From NCBI GenBank assembly GCA_902546975.1, contig CACCLU010000003.1, positions 124,001 through 188,000 on the forward strand: a DNA stretch of 64,000 bases, read 5' to 3'. Below the pieces are notes generated by a model that made no database searches, had not been told where the DNA came from, and saw only the letters and a list, made by a program, of their open reading frames with translations. Source of the DNA: an uncultured Alphaproteobacteria bacterium. Lineage in GTDB: Bacteria; Pseudomonadota; Alphaproteobacteria; HIMB59. The position numbers and the translations under genes were made by a program. Shown here piece after piece: positions 21,694 through 33,210 of the stretch; position 1 is the first letter of the stretch; every line of letters starts with the position of its first letter.

Positions 21694-22627
21694 TACTAGA
21701 TCTGAACCTTAAATTAGATTGTATCTTATTCAAGATCTTAGTTTTAAGATTTTTGTTATACTTATCAATATGGATTTCATAAGGTTTTAAATTTCGATTA
21801 TAAAATTTTGCTAAATTAAGCTTTGTAATTTTATCAAAAAACTTAAGATATCTTTTTGGGCAAAATTTTTCTTCAAACTTAAATAAAAAAGTACCTGCTT
21901 CAGATGATATAGCTTCAGATATCATGGAAATTGAGTCCCAAGTTACAATTTGTAAATTACCCTCGGATAGAAGCTCACCATACTTCCTTGGATTAAATAA
22001 ATCATCGAAGGTAACAATATTTTCATCAACAATTTTTGATAATTCTTCTATTAGCCCTCTTGGTGTTCTTCGTGATGGTATAACATTGACTTTGAAATCG
22101 TTACTTAAAAATTTTATTTCATTCAAAATTTTTTCTTGTGTTTGCTGTTGAAATTTAAAATATTTGTTTGGTCCGCCAATAATAAAATTTATTGTATTTT
22201 TATTTCTAATATTTTTTTTGAATTTAATATTATGTATAGCTAATAAAGTTGAAATACAATTATCAAAATTTAAATTATCATGTTCTGGGCAAACAATTAG
22301 ATCAAAAAGCTTATAATTTATTTTTGGGTCTTGTATGTGGATATTAAAAATTAAATCCTTAAATTTTCTTTTTAAATAAACAGATGCTTTAACACTTTTT
22401 TTACCGCAACTAATAAGAATTGTATTTTTTTCAATCTTTAATAAAGATAAATTACTATATGCAAAACTACTTGTTGGTATCAACTCAATAGGTAAATTTT
22501 TGAAAATAGATTTAAGTTTTAAATCAAAATTTTCATAAGTGTCGGATATTAAACTAGCTAATCCCTCTATCTGACTTCTCATACCAGCAGCACCTTCACT
22601 GATGGTAATTACTTTGTAGGTATTCAA
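21686..22627 (-). CDS. ELM1/GtrOC1 family protein (COG3660-like)
   Basis: VITISEGAAGMRSQIEGLA, NIHIQDPKINYKLFDLIVCPEHD, INFIIGGPNKYF, VNVIPSRRTP, QIVTWDSISMISEAISS. Confidence 0.75.
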   Translation of the reverse strand: MNTYKVITISEGAAGMRSQIEGLASLISDTYENFDLKLKSIFKNLPIELIPTSSFAYSNLSLLKIEKNTILISCGKKSVKASVYLKRKFKDLIFNIHIQDPKINYKLFDLIVCPEHDNLNFDNCISTLLAIHNIKFKKNIRNKNTINFIIGGPNKYFKFQQQTQEKILNEIKFLSNDFKVNVIPSRRTPRGLIEELSKIVDENIVTFDDLFNPRKYGELLSEGNLQIVTWDSISMISEAISSEAGTFLFKFEEKFCPKRYLKFFDKITKLNLAKFYNRNLKPYEIHIDKYNKNLKTKILNKIQSNLRFRSSNA

Positions 22628-22633
22628 ATTTTA

Positions 22634-23107
22634 TTATTTAAATCTTACTGACTTAATTTCGTATGAAGTTATACCTTTTGGCGTTGATACTTCTATATAA
22701 TCACCCTTTTTCTTTCCAATTAAAGCTCTTGCAATAGGGCTAGTTACAGATATTTTTTTTTGTTCAATGTCAGCTTCCACCTCTCCAACTAACTGATACT
22801 TAGACTCTTTATCATTATCTAAGTTTATAATTGAAACAGTAGCTCCAAATTTTACAACCGTTCCTGATAGTTTTGATACATCTATTAGTTCTGCTTGAGC
22901 AATAATGCTCTCTATCTCAGCTACTCGTCCTTCAATGAAGCTTTGTTTTTCTCTAGCTGCATGATATTCAGCGTTCTCAGAAAGGTCACCATTACTTCTA
23001 GCATCAGCTATGGCCTTGATAATAATTGGCCTTTCAACTGTTTTAAGATGTTTTAGCTCATCGAGGAGTTTTTTTTGCCCCTCTTCTGTCATTGGTATCT
23101 TTTCCAT
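22634..23107 (-). CDS. greA: Transcription elongation factor GreA
   Basis: MEKIPMTEEGQKKLLDELKHLKTVERPIIIKAIADARSNGDLSENAEYHAAREKQSFIEGR. Confidence 0.97.
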   Translation of the reverse strand: MEKIPMTEEGQKKLLDELKHLKTVERPIIIKAIADARSNGDLSENAEYHAAREKQSFIEGRVAEIESIIAQAELIDVSKLSGTVVKFGATVSIINLDNDKESKYQLVGEVEADIEQKKISVTSPIARALIGKKKGDYIEVSTPKGITSYEIKSVRFK

Positions 23108-23174
23108 TTATTAGTATTTTATTAAGTTGTAGAAAATATTGAATTTTATGTGTTATTACAATTGAATTTTTATA

Positions 23175-26100
23175 CTAAAAAGAATGATGATTTTGTATAG
23201 GTTTTACGGAAATAGGCTTATTTTTCAATGTAATCAGTGATTTAATTAATATTTCCGCACTTCTAAGGTTGGTGTAATATGGAATATTAAGATCAACAGA
23301 CGTTCTCCTTATAGTAAAACTATCAATTATTGCCTGTTTTTTTTCTGTTGTATTTATAACTAAATCAATCTTATTTTGTTTTATATACTCTACTACATGT
23401 GGTGATCCTTCAGCCACCTTGTTAACTAAATTTGAAGAAATTCCCTCTTTCAATAAAAAGTCGTGAGTTCCTTTTGTTGTGTATAAGTTATAACCATTTT
23501 CTATAAAAGATTTAGCTATTTCAGACATATTTTGCTTATCTTCATTTTTAACAGAGATGAATATATTTTTTAAGTCATTTAGTTTTTGTCCTGCGCCAAT
23601 TTGACTTTTGAAATAAGCCAAATGAAAATCCTCGTCTATACCCATAACCTCACCAGTGCTTTTCATCTCCGGGCCAAGTATTACATCGGTGTTTGGGAAT
23701 TTATTGAATGGAAATACAGCCTCCTTGATTGCAAAGTAAGGTAAAATATTATTATCAAAATTTTGATACTCTTCAGTTAGAGTTTTACCTACGATTAATT
23801 CAGCTGCAATTTTAATGAATGGTATTCCTATTGCTTTAGCCAGAAAAGGAATCGTCCTACTAGCTCTAGGATTTGCTTCAAGTATAAAAATTTCATCATC
23901 TTTGATAGCATATTGAATATTCATCAAACCAAGTATCTTTAAATCATTAACAAGAGAGATACTAAATTTTTTTATATCTGAGATAATTTTATCATTAAGA
24001 GAAAAAGGGGGTATGCTACAAGCACTATCACCTGAGTGAATACCAGCCTCTTCAATATGTTCCATAATTCCAGCTATCATTGTATTTCCCTGATTGTCTC
24101 TTAATACATCAACATCTACCTCTTTTGCATTTTGAAGAAACTCATCGATTAGAATCACATTATTTTCTAGTGCCCAATAGTTTTGATCAATGTAATCTTG
24201 CACATCATCTAAATTAGCCATTTTTTCCATCATTCTTCCTCCAAGGACATATGAAGGCCTTAACAAAATAGGAAACTTAAGCTTAGAGGATTTAGTGACA
24301 AGTTCTTTTGTTCCTAAAGAGATATCACTCTTTGGTTGTTTTAAACCTACCTTTTGAATTAATTTTTGAAATCTTTCTCTGTCTTCAGATATGTCTATCG
24401 CTTCGAAAGATGTGCCTAATATCTTATATCCATATTCTTTGAGTTTATTAGCTATTCTCAAAGGTGTCTGCCCACCAAATTGAACAACAACACCTTCAAC
24501 AGCACCATTCTCGTTTTCTTTATCAATTATATTTTTAACATATTCAAAGTCCAAGGGCTCAAAATAAAGTTTATCTGAAGTATCATAATCAGTTGAAACT
24601 GTCTCAGGATTACAATTAATCATAATTGTTTCATAATCAAGTTTCTGAAAAGATTTTACAGCTTGCACACAACAATAATCAAATTCTATACCTTGACCTA
24701 TTCTATTAGGACCAGAGCCAAGGATAATTATCTTTTTCTTATTCGTTGGTCTAGACTCACAACTAAATTCATTTGTTTCAGAGGTAAATGTTGAATAAAG
24801 ATAAGCAGTAGAAGAGTCAAATTCATTTCCACAAGTGTCAACTCTTTTAAATACTGTTTTTAAGTTATTTTTTTCCTGAAGATCGTAAATCTCATTAATA
24901 CTAATTTTTGTTAAATTACTTATATGATCATTAGAAAATCCAATTTTTTTGGCAAAAATAAATAAATTTTTATCTATACTACCACCTGCCTTTACTAATT
25001 GTTGCTCAATTTTTATAATTTCATTTATTTCTCTCAAAAAAAACATATCAATATATGTTAATTCGTTTATTTCAGTTAAAGGTATTTTTCGTCTAATAGC
25101 TTCTGCAACTATTAATAATCTATCAGGCCTTTGCTTTGTGAGTAAATTTTTTAAATTTTCATCTTTGATATTTAATAATTCATGACTGATATTTAAACCA
25201 AAGTTATCTGACTCTATTGAGTAGAAAGCTTTTAAAAGAGACTCTTTAAAAGTTCTACCTATAGACATAATTTCACCTACAGATTTCATGGCGGTATTTA
25301 ACTCACTAGGTGTTCCTTGAAATTTTTCAAAATTAAATTTTGGTATTTTGGTAACGATATAGTCTATAACTGGTTCAAAACTTGCCGGAGTTACCTTAGT
25401 AATATCATTTTCTAATTCATCTAATGTGTAACCAACTGCTAACAATGCTGCTATTTTAGCGATAGGGAAACCTGTAGCTTTAGAGGCTAATGCAGATGAT
25501 CTACTAACTCGAGGATTCATTTCAATAATCAATATCCTTCCATTTTCTGGATTTACTGCAAATTGGACATTTGAACCACCAGTCTCTACTCCAATTTTTC
25601 TTAGAATAGCAATACTTTGATTTCTTAGTTTTTGATACTCTTTATCAGTTAATGTAAGTGCTGGAGCTATTGTAATACTATCCCCAGTATGTACTCCCAT
25701 TGGATCTAAGTTCTCTATTGAACAAACTATTATTGAGTTATCTAAATTATCTCTAACTACCTCAAATTCAAATTCTTTCCATCCAATTAAGGACTCTTCA
25801 ACAAGAGTTTTTGATACAGGACTTAAATCGATAGCATTTTTGACCTTTGATATAAATTCATCTTTGTCGTATACAATACCACCACCAGTTCCTCCAAGAG
25901 TATAAAAAGGTCTTAAAATTAATGGAAAACTTACTTCATTAACTATTTTATTTAGATCAGACTTGTCATCAACTATTATACTAAATGGAGTCTCGAGTCC
26001 AATTTCAGACATCGCCTCGGCAAATAATTTTCTATCTTCAGCTACATCGATAGATCTTGGACTAGCACCTAAAATTTTGATTGAACAATTTTTAAAATAA

Positions 26101-26417
26101 TTCTCTTTGTTTAACTCTCTGATAATATTTAGAGCTGTTTGACCTCCCATTGTTGGTAAAATTGCATCAGGTTTCTCTTTATCAATTATTTTTTTTACAA
26201 TTTCTTTATCAATAGGCTCAATGTAAGTTTTATCTGCGAATTCCGGGTCTGTCATTATAGTTGCTGGATTAGAGTTAATTAAAACAACTTCATAACCTTC
26301 TTTTTTGAGTGCCTTACATGCTTGACTGCCAGAGTAATCAAATTCACATGCTTGACCTATAATGATAGGACCAGAGCCAATAACCAATATTTTAGATATA
26401 TCTTTTCTAGCCGGCAT
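23175..26417 (-). CDS. carB: Carbamoyl-phosphate synthase large subunit
   Basis: 1080 aa; [29 protein letters not shown], duplicated ATP-grasp halves. Confidence 0.97.
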   Translation of the reverse strand: MPARKDISKILVIGSGPIIIGQACEFDYSGSQACKALKKEGYEVVLINSNPATIMTDPEFADKTYIEPIDKEIVKKIIDKEKPDAILPTMGGQTALNIIRELNKENYFKNCSIKILGASPRSIDVAEDRKLFAEAMSEIGLETPFSIIVDDKSDLNKIVNEVSFPLILRPFYTLGGTGGGIVYDKDEFISKVKNAIDLSPVSKTLVEESLIGWKEFEFEVVRDNLDNSIIVCSIENLDPMGVHTGDSITIAPALTLTDKEYQKLRNQSIAILRKIGVETGGSNVQFAVNPENGRILIIEMNPRVSRSSALASKATGFPIAKIAALLAVGYTLDELENDITKVTPASFEPVIDYIVTKIPKFNFEKFQGTPSELNTAMKSVGEIMSIGRTFKESLLKAFYSIESDNFGLNISHELLNIKDENLKNLLTKQRPDRLLIVAEAIRRKIPLTEINELTYIDMFFLREINEIIKIEQQLVKAGGSIDKNLFIFAKKIGFSNDHISNLTKISINEIYDLQEKNNLKTVFKRVDTCGNEFDSSTAYLYSTFTSETNEFSCESRPTNKKKIIILGSGPNRIGQGIEFDYCCVQAVKSFQKLDYETIMINCNPETVSTDYDTSDKLYFEPLDFEYVKNIIDKENENGAVEGVVVQFGGQTPLRIANKLKEYGYKILGTSFEAIDISEDRERFQKLIQKVGLKQPKSDISLGTKELVTKSSKLKFPILLRPSYVLGGRMMEKMANLDDVQDYIDQNYWALENNVILIDEFLQNAKEVDVDVLRDNQGNTMIAGIMEHIEEAGIHSGDSACSIPPFSLNDKIISDIKKFSISLVNDLKILGLMNIQYAIKDDEIFILEANPRASRTIPFLAKAIGIPFIKIAAELIVGKTLTEEYQNFDNNILPYFAIKEAVFPFNKFPNTDVILGPEMKSTGEVMGIDEDFHLAYFKSQIGAGQKLNDLKNIFISVKNEDKQNMSEIAKSFIENGYNLYTTKGTHDFLLKEGISSNLVNKVAEGSPHVVEYIKQNKIDLVINTTEKKQAIIDSFTIRRTSVDLNIPYYTNLRSAEILIKSLITLKNKPISVKPIQNHHSF

Positions 26418-27546
26418 TCTTTTCCATTAAATTTATAAATTCATCGAAAAGATATCTGCTGTCATGTGGTCCAGGGCTAGATTCTGGATGATATTGAACA
26501 GAAAACAAAGGTTGATCATTTGCTCTCATGCCATCAATAGTTTTATCAAACAATGATTTATGTGTGATTTGAAGATTAGAGGGAAAATTTTCATCTAAAA
26601 CTACAAAACCATGATTTTGAGATGTAATTTCAACTTTGTTTGTTTCCAAGTTTTTTACTGGGTGATTGCCACCTCGATGGCCTTTTTCCATTCGAGCAGT
26701 GGAGGCATTAAATGCTAAGCTCAATATTTGATGACCGAGGCATATACCAAAAGTTGGTATTTTTTTATTTATTAATTTATTTAATTCAGGCTTTATATTT
26801 TCATATACTTTTTTAGGATCACCTGGGCCATTACTTAAAAAAAAACCATCAAAATTCTTATTAATAATATCTTCAGCTTTAAAATTCATATCAAATTCCT
26901 CAATCTTACAATTTCTAGAGTATAAGTTTTTCTTAATGTTGTCTTTTGCTCCAAAATTTAAAAAAGCTATTGAGTACTTTTTTTTACCTATTTCTTGTTT
27001 TTCTATGTTCAGTTCAGATGTAAAATCTTTAATTACATCATTCTCTTCTAGAGAAAGACTTTGATCTATTTGTTTACAAATTTGCTCTATTCCTTTGTTT
27101 TCAAAATATTCCTCAGAACATAGCATTATATTTTTTGGTCCAAAATATCTTACAATTTTAGTTATGGCCCTAGTATCTAAATCAAAAAAAGCACAAGAAT
27201 TTTGATTTATAATCCAATTTGCAAAATTTGTTTGTGCTCTCCAACTTGAACTTAATTCAAATAGTTCATTACATATTAAACCAGATGCATGTATTTTCCA
27301 TGACTCGTAATCCTCATTATTACATCCAACAATACCAATCAAAGGAAAGGTAAAATTTATAAACTGAGATTTATATGAGGGATCAGTTAATATTTCCTGA
27401 TACCCCGTCATACTAGTATTGAAGCAAATTTCTGCTATCTTAAATTGATCTTTAGATAGAAACTTACCTTTGAAAATATATTTTTTATTATAAATTAAGT
27501 AACCGTTTTGATAATTAAGCTTATTTTTATTATCTAATACGGTCAT
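26407..27546 (-). CDS. carA: Carbamoyl-phosphate synthase small subunit
   Basis: [44 protein letters not shown]. Confidence 0.97.
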   Translation of the reverse strand: MTVLDNKNKLNYQNGYLIYNKKYIFKGKFLSKDQFKIAEICFNTSMTGYQEILTDPSYKSQFINFTFPLIGIVGCNNEDYESWKIHASGLICNELFELSSSWRAQTNFANWIINQNSCAFFDLDTRAITKIVRYFGPKNIMLCSEEYFENKGIEQICKQIDQSLSLEENDVIKDFTSELNIEKQEIGKKKYSIAFLNFGAKDNIKKNLYSRNCKIEEFDMNFKAEDIINKNFDGFFLSNGPGDPKKVYENIKPELNKLINKKIPTFGICLGHQILSLAFNASTARMEKGHRGGNHPVKNLETNKVEITSQNHGFVVLDENFPSNLQITHKSLFDKTIDGMRANDQPLFSVQYHPESSPGPHDSRYLFDEFINLMEKNAG

Positions 27547-27589
27547 ATTAAATCATGTGTATTAGTATATTATATGAGAGGAATTTCAA

Positions 27590-28048
27590 ATGAGTTTGGC
27601 AAAAAAAATTTATGATGACGTTAAAAATGCTTTAAAAGGTGGAGATAAGAAAAAACTTTCAATAGCTAGGTATGTCTATTCTGAGTTAAAAAATTTTCTC
27701 ATTAAAGAGAATCTAGATAGGGATGTGCTTAAATTATCTGATGAAAATATAATCAAAATTGTAAAGACCCAACTAAAACAAAAAAAAGAGTCTTTAGATT
27801 TCACAATAAAAGCTAAGGATCAAGTTAGAATAGAGGACTTGGAATTTGATATCAATTACCTAAATGACTTTCTTCCGACAATGATGGATGAGAAAAATAC
27901 AATTGAAATTATACTAAACCACATAAAAGAAAATAACTTAGAAAATAAAGACTTTGGAAAAATAATGGGTTTTCTTAAACAAAACTATAATAATAAAATT
28001 GATATGAATTTAGCTTCAAAAGTTATCAAAAATACTTTCAAAGAATGA
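27590..28048 (+). CDS. GatB/YqeY domain protein
   Basis: Length, YqeY-like layout, C-terminal FGKIMGFLKQNYNNKIDMNLASKVIK; carA-yqeY-dnaG-rpoD context. Confidence 0.88.
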   Translation: MSLAKKIYDDVKNALKGGDKKKLSIARYVYSELKNFLIKENLDRDVLKLSDENIIKIVKTQLKQKKESLDFTIKAKDQVRIEDLEFDINYLNDFLPTMMDEKNTIEIILNHIKENNLENKDFGKIMGFLKQNYNNKIDMNLASKVIKNTFKE

Positions 28049-29628
28049 CGGATGATAATATTAAGGAAGTTATAAACAGAACCTCTATTGTTGAGATTAT
28101 AAACTCTACTGTACCTTTAAAGAAAAAAGGCAGTAATTATTTTGGTTTAAGTCCCTTTAAAAAAGAAAAAACTCCTTCTTTTTCAGTAAATGAAGAAAAA
28201 AAAATATTCCATTGTTTTAGCACTGGAGAACATGGAAATGTAATTGATTTTTTAATAAAAGTTAAAGGATATAGCTTTAAGGATGCTCTGTATGAACTAG
28301 CAGATAAGGCTGGTATTGAAATAAGTTATAAATCATCAAAATTAAATAATATTATTTATGAGATTAATTCTTTAACAAAAGAATTATTTTATAATAATTT
28401 ATTAAATTCTAAAAAACACTTAGATTATTTACTTAAAAATAGAAAGTTTAATATAGAAACTATTAATAAGTTTGAATTAGGATCATCAGTAAATTCATTT
28501 GAACTTCAAAAAAAACTCTTGAAAAATTTTGAAGTCAATAACTTAGTAGCAGCAGGGGTTTTTAGTAGAACTAACAACACTAAATTATTTTTTTCTAATA
28601 GAGTCATGGTTCCAATAGTTAATATGCAAAATAAAACCCTGGGATTTGGGGGAAGAGTAATTGATAATAGCTTACCAAAATATATTAATACAGCTGAAAC
28701 GAAAATTTTTAAAAAAAAACAAATCTTATTTAATGAAAAAATACTTAATAAACAAAATAGTAAAAAAATAATAATAGTTGAAGGCTATTTTGATGTTATT
28801 AAATTAGAACAAAGTGGTTTTACAAACTGTTTGGCTCCTCTTGGCACATCAATAAATCATGAAAAATTAATTGAAATCACAAAGAAAGGATTTGAGATAA
28901 TTGTATGTCTTGATGGAGATATAGCTGGAAGAAATGCCACTATAAGATTAATGAATAATTTACTTGCCGATAAAAATTTTGAGCTTGGAATAAAATTTGT
29001 ACTCTTACCTAAAAATTTTGATCCAGATCAATTAATAGAGTCAAATATGTCTGATAAATTACATAAACTTATTGATCAACCATTATCAATCGAGGAGTTA
29101 ATAGAAAAATATTTAGAAAAGTTTCACAAAAGTAATGATGTTGATAGCCAGTTTAAAGGATCAAAAGTTTTAAAAAGTTTACTTAATAACGTATCTAACA
29201 TTGATTTAAAAAAAATATTAACTAATTACTTTAATAAAATAAGTTTAAATCAGACAACATTGAAAAATAAGTCAAAGCCAAATTATCAAAAATTAGAACT
29301 CAAATTTGATTTGAAGTCAAAATTTTCTGCAGCACTAATTATATTTTATATTGAAAACCTCTCGAACAGGGAGAGAGTCTTTGATTTGATAGCAACAGCT
29401 AAATTTGATGGAAAATTTAGAGAAATTCGTGATTTGATAATTAAAAAAACTCTATTCAAATCAACAACTTTAGAGATTTATGAAGAATTAGACTCTAAGG
29501 GATTGAATTTTACAAAAAATTTACTATTTTCTAATGAAGTTCGAAGGCTGTGTAGATTTGCATCACCTAATTTTAATGAAGACCCTTATAATGAAATTGA
29601 AAAAACAATTAGTTTTATAAATAGTTAA
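28045..29628 (+). CDS. dnaG: DNA primase
   Basis: [72 protein letters not shown]. Confidence 0.95.
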   Translation: MTDDNIKEVINRTSIVEIINSTVPLKKKGSNYFGLSPFKKEKTPSFSVNEEKKIFHCFSTGEHGNVIDFLIKVKGYSFKDALYELADKAGIEISYKSSKLNNIIYEINSLTKELFYNNLLNSKKHLDYLLKNRKFNIETINKFELGSSVNSFELQKKLLKNFEVNNLVAAGVFSRTNNTKLFFSNRVMVPIVNMQNKTLGFGGRVIDNSLPKYINTAETKIFKKKQILFNEKILNKQNSKKIIIVEGYFDVIKLEQSGFTNCLAPLGTSINHEKLIEITKKGFEIIVCLDGDIAGRNATIRLMNNLLADKNFELGIKFVLLPKNFDPDQLIESNMSDKLHKLIDQPLSIEELIEKYLEKFHKSNDVDSQFKGSKVLKSLLNNVSNIDLKKILTNYFNKISLNQTTLKNKSKPNYQKLELKFDLKSKFSAALIIFYIENLSNRERVFDLIATAKFDGKFREIRDLIIKKTLFKSTTLEIYEELDSKGLNFTKNLLFSNEVRRLCRFASPNFNEDPYNEIEKTISFINS

Positions 29629-29630
29629 AA

Positions 29631-31682
29631 ATGCCAAAAAAAAAAATTACAAAAAAAAAAATTAAAAAGAAAATTATAAACAAAAAAGCTTCAACAAAAA
29701 AAAATACTAAATCGTTAAATATTACCAAAAAATCATCTATTAAATCAAACCCTCTTGAAACAATCTTTAAAGAAAATGAAAGTCAACTTATTTCATTAAT
29801 TACTAAAGAATTTGATAAAGACCTAGCCTCAAAAGCAAAAACATATATTAAATCTTATTCAAAGATTGAAGACTCGATTATTTCCGTCAATGATTTCTTA
29901 AATTATATTGAAAATCTTGATGAAGTACTCTTTAAATTATTTAAGGCATATACCTCATCTTCGGACATAGACTCATCTGCGTCAAATGACGAATCAGAAG
30001 AGGAAGAAAAATCAACTGGTGTTAAAAGTGATGACCCAGTCAGAATGTATCTTAAAGAGATGGGCAATGTTGAATTGCTCTCTAGAGAAGGTGAGATAGC
30101 AATTGCAAAAAGAATCGAGTCTGGATTAGATAGGATGATGAATTCTATCCTCGAATGTCCGGCTTCAATCGATATCCTAAAAAAATGGATTGAACAAGTA
30201 AAACATAATGAAATTAATCTAAGAGAAATAGTTGATTTTGATGAATATTTTAATGAAGATAATGATCCTTATTCTAATTCTTCAAAAAGAAAAGAAATCC
30301 AAAAAATAATCAATGACAAAAAAAAAGCTCTCTTCAAAGAAAAGCAGCAACAGATGAAAGAGCAAGGAATAGAAATAGATAAAGATAAACTTCAAGAAAC
30401 TTCAAATGAAGAGGATATCGAAAATGAAAGTTTTTCTATTTCTATAATTGAAGAGTTTTACAAACCTGAGATTTTAAAAAAATTAGATAGAGTTCTTATT
30501 CTATCCGAAAATATAACTAAAATTAAAAAGAATAAAAATATTACTAAAATATCTGATGCAAAATCATTAAAAGAATTAAAAAAAAATCAGGATGAGATAC
30601 TTAATTATTTTAATGAAATAAAAATTAAACCCCACAAATTAGAAGAAATAATTACTCATCTGTATTCAATTAATAAAGAGATTCAGTCAAAAGAGGTATC
30701 TTTATTAACACTTGCCACTCAAAATAAAATCAGCAGAGATGTATTTTTGAAATATCACAATTTAAAAGATACCTATACCCTTTACCAAAAACATATGATC
30801 TCTTCAGATGAGTCGTTTAAAGTCCTATTTCAGAAAAATAGTGACAAACTGAAAGGTATTTACAAGGAGGTCCTTAATTTATCTAAAATTGCAAATCAAA
30901 ATACTATCGAGTTTAAAGAGAAAGTTAGAGAGATACAATCTGGCCAAAGAACTGCCAACCAAGCAAAAAAAGAAATGATCGAAGCTAATTTACGTTTGGT
31001 TATATCAATAGCAAAAAAATATACTAATAGAGGCCTTCAGTTTTTAGACCTTATCCAAGAGGGAAACATTGGATTAATGAAAGCAGTAGATAAATTTGAA
31101 TACAGGAGGGGTTATAAATTTTCAACTTACGCAACATGGTGGATCAGACAAGCAATTACTAGATCTATCGCTGATCAGGCAAGAACCATACGTATTCCAG
31201 TTCATATGATTGAAACAATTAATAAAATTGTGAGATCTAGTCGACAATTGATACTTGAGCTAGGAAGAGAACCTACCCCAGAGGAGCTATCTTTGAGATT
31301 GAAAATGCCCATTGAAAAAGTTCGAAAAGTTTTAAAAATTGCGAAAGAACCCGTAAGTTTAGAAACTCCTATAGGTGACGATGATGATAGTTTCCTAGGT
31401 GACTTTATTGAAGATAAAAATGCAGTGATACCTGAAGATGCAGTTATGCAATTAAACCTAAGAGAAACCACAACTAAAATTCTTTCAACATTGACTCCTA
31501 GAGAGGAGAGAGTTTTGAGGATGAGATTTGGCATAGGCATGTCGTCAGATCATACTCTAGAGGAAGTAGGCCAACAGTTTAGCGTAACCAGAGAAAGGAT
31601 TAGACAAATTGAGGCAAAAGCCCTGAGAAAATTAAAACATCCAATTAGATCTAAAAAACTTAAATCTTTTATGGACTCGTAA
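29631..31682 (+). CDS. rpoD: RNA polymerase sigma factor RpoD
   Basis: [81 protein letters not shown]-terminal [20 protein letters not shown]. Confidence 0.98.
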   Translation: MPKKKITKKKIKKKIINKKASTKKNTKSLNITKKSSIKSNPLETIFKENESQLISLITKEFDKDLASKAKTYIKSYSKIEDSIISVNDFLNYIENLDEVLFKLFKAYTSSSDIDSSASNDESEEEEKSTGVKSDDPVRMYLKEMGNVELLSREGEIAIAKRIESGLDRMMNSILECPASIDILKKWIEQVKHNEINLREIVDFDEYFNEDNDPYSNSSKRKEIQKIINDKKKALFKEKQQQMKEQGIEIDKDKLQETSNEEDIENESFSISIIEEFYKPEILKKLDRVLILSENITKIKKNKNITKISDAKSLKELKKNQDEILNYFNEIKIKPHKLEEIITHLYSINKEIQSKEVSLLTLATQNKISRDVFLKYHNLKDTYTLYQKHMISSDESFKVLFQKNSDKLKGIYKEVLNLSKIANQNTIEFKEKVREIQSGQRTANQAKKEMIEANLRLVISIAKKYTNRGLQFLDLIQEGNIGLMKAVDKFEYRRGYKFSTYATWWIRQAITRSIADQARTIRIPVHMIETINKIVRSSRQLILELGREPTPEELSLRLKMPIEKVRKVLKIAKEPVSLETPIGDDDDSFLGDFIEDKNAVIPEDAVMQLNLRETTTKILSTLTPREERVLRMRFGIGMSSDHTLEEVGQQFSVTRERIRQIEAKALRKLKHPIRSKKLKSFMDS

Positions 31683-31747
31683 AGTTATCGATAATTTAAA
31701 TTCTTGTTTTTTTTTCATAAGATTATAATAGTAACAAATCTAATCAT

Positions 31748-31824
31748 GGGCCTGTAGTTCAGTTGGTTAGAACGCGGTGCTCATAACGCCGTTGTCGCAG
31801 GTTCGAGTCCTGCCGGGCCCACCA
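31748..31824 (+). tRNA. tRNA with CAU anticodon, probably tRNA-Ile2 (lysidine type), possibly tRNA-Met
   Basis: 77-nt cloverleaf with encoded CCA; acceptor GGGCCTG/CGGGCCC (one mismatch/wobble), loop CTCATAA, variable region TTGTCG resembling bacterial Ile-CAU. Confidence 0.85.
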
Positions 31825-31838
31825 TAAAAAAATAAATC

Positions 31839-32405
31839 TTATATCTTTTGTATTTCGATTATTAAAGCCTCTAAACTTCCTTTATTTTTCCTCAATATTT
31901 TATTGAATTCAGATTTTTTGGTTACAAAATAAGATGTATTCTCAACGATTACATCAATAATTTTAAAAGATGTGCCTGTATCTATTACTTTCCAATATAA
32001 ATTTGCTGAAGTTTTTTTATCTGAAATTACAGATTTAATAATATAAATGTTGTCTTTTACATCAACATCTTTGAGAACAATTGAACCAGAAGTACTCGAG
32101 TTAGCTAGTTTATAGATAGTTTTTATGAGATAATCTGTAAAAACATCTAAATATATTGAAAGTTCTTTTTCTGAGCTGTTATTAATTAATTTTTCTCCAA
32201 TAAGGCCATATGCAATTGATTTTACTGCAAAATTTTTACTGACAAAATATTTATACTTTTCATAATTATCACTCTCAGTCCCCTCATTATTATTAATTAT
32301 TTCTAAAAATTGGTTTGACTCTTTTTCAAACCACTCCGAAACTTCTGAGGCCTCAAGTGTTGAAAAAGAAAAAATAATACCAATTAGTATTAGTAAATTT
32401 TTCAT
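31839..32405 (-). CDS. MlaC-family phospholipid-binding protein (ABC transporter auxiliary)
   Basis: Signal peptide, length and fold pattern; adjacent to MlaA-type gene. Confidence 0.75.
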   Translation of the reverse strand: MKNLLILIGIIFSFSTLEASEVSEWFEKESNQFLEIINNNEGTESDNYEKYKYFVSKNFAVKSIAYGLIGEKLINNSSEKELSIYLDVFTDYLIKTIYKLANSSTSGSIVLKDVDVKDNIYIIKSVISDKKTSANLYWKVIDTGTSFKIIDVIVENTSYFVTKKSEFNKILRKNKGSLEALIIEIQKI

Positions 32406-32432
32406 ATAATAAATTAAATATGGTTTATCGAA

Positions 32433-33173
32433 CTATTCAATATAAATTTTTGGCACAGGGAGATTTTGTATATATTCTTCTTCGAGTTGAGCGTTTCTAT
32501 TTTGATAATAAATAGATTTTATCATTTCATACCTATCTGAAGAGGCATCTCTAACTTTATCAAGTTGTTCATCAATTTCGACTCTTTCATTTAAACCGTT
32601 GCCTATAGCTATATATTCTCGATTGGGAACATTATTTGATATTGGATCAACAAAATATTCAACTACATCTCCACTAAAATCTCTCAAATTACTTGGTCCT
32701 ATAATTGGTAATACTATATAAGGACCGCTTGATACACCTCCTTTGGCAAGTGTAATTCCAAAATCAGTTTCATTTTTTTCCATTCCTATTCTTGATGCTA
32801 GATCAAAAGTACCTAAACTAGTTAATGTATTAATTGTAAATCGTCCAACTGAATTAAAGGACTTATAAAATTCTCCTTGAAAAATAAAAGAGACTGTTCT
32901 TATTGGCTCTTTTAAATTGCTAAAAAAATTAGATACTCCCTTTTCAACTGGCTCTGGAGCGATAAATTTGTAAGTTTTTACTATCGGCCTTATGGCAATG
33001 TCGTCTATAAAAAAATTAAAATTTAAAACAGCCCTGTTTATGGGCTCTATCGGGTCATATATTTCGTCGTATGAAATTCCAGATACTAAAACTTCCTCAT
33101 TTGCATATGAGGGAGTTGTCTGAAAAAAACTAACAGATATTATTAAAAGAATTACTTTCAAATGTTTTATCAT
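32433..33173 (-). CDS. mlaA: MlaA/VacJ family lipoprotein
   Basis: YDPIEPINRAVLNFNFFIDD, GRFTINTLTSLGTFDLASRIGM, DFGITLAKGGVSSGPYIVLPIIGPSNLRD. Confidence 0.92.
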   Translation of the reverse strand: MIKHLKVILLIISVSFFQTTPSYANEEVLVSGISYDEIYDPIEPINRAVLNFNFFIDDIAIRPIVKTYKFIAPEPVEKGVSNFFSNLKEPIRTVSFIFQGEFYKSFNSVGRFTINTLTSLGTFDLASRIGMEKNETDFGITLAKGGVSSGPYIVLPIIGPSNLRDFSGDVVEYFVDPISNNVPNREYIAIGNGLNERVEIDEQLDKVRDASSDRYEMIKSIYYQNRNAQLEEEYIQNLPVPKIYIE

Positions 33174-33210
33174 AAATTAAAATCTAAATTCATTATATTA
33201 CATTCAATTT

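Noticed and set aside
31748-31824. Unusual initiator tRNA
   Set aside because: The acceptor stem begins with a regular G-C pair and the variable region resembles tRNA-Ile2(CAU); more simply a lysidine-type Ile or elongator Met tRNA.
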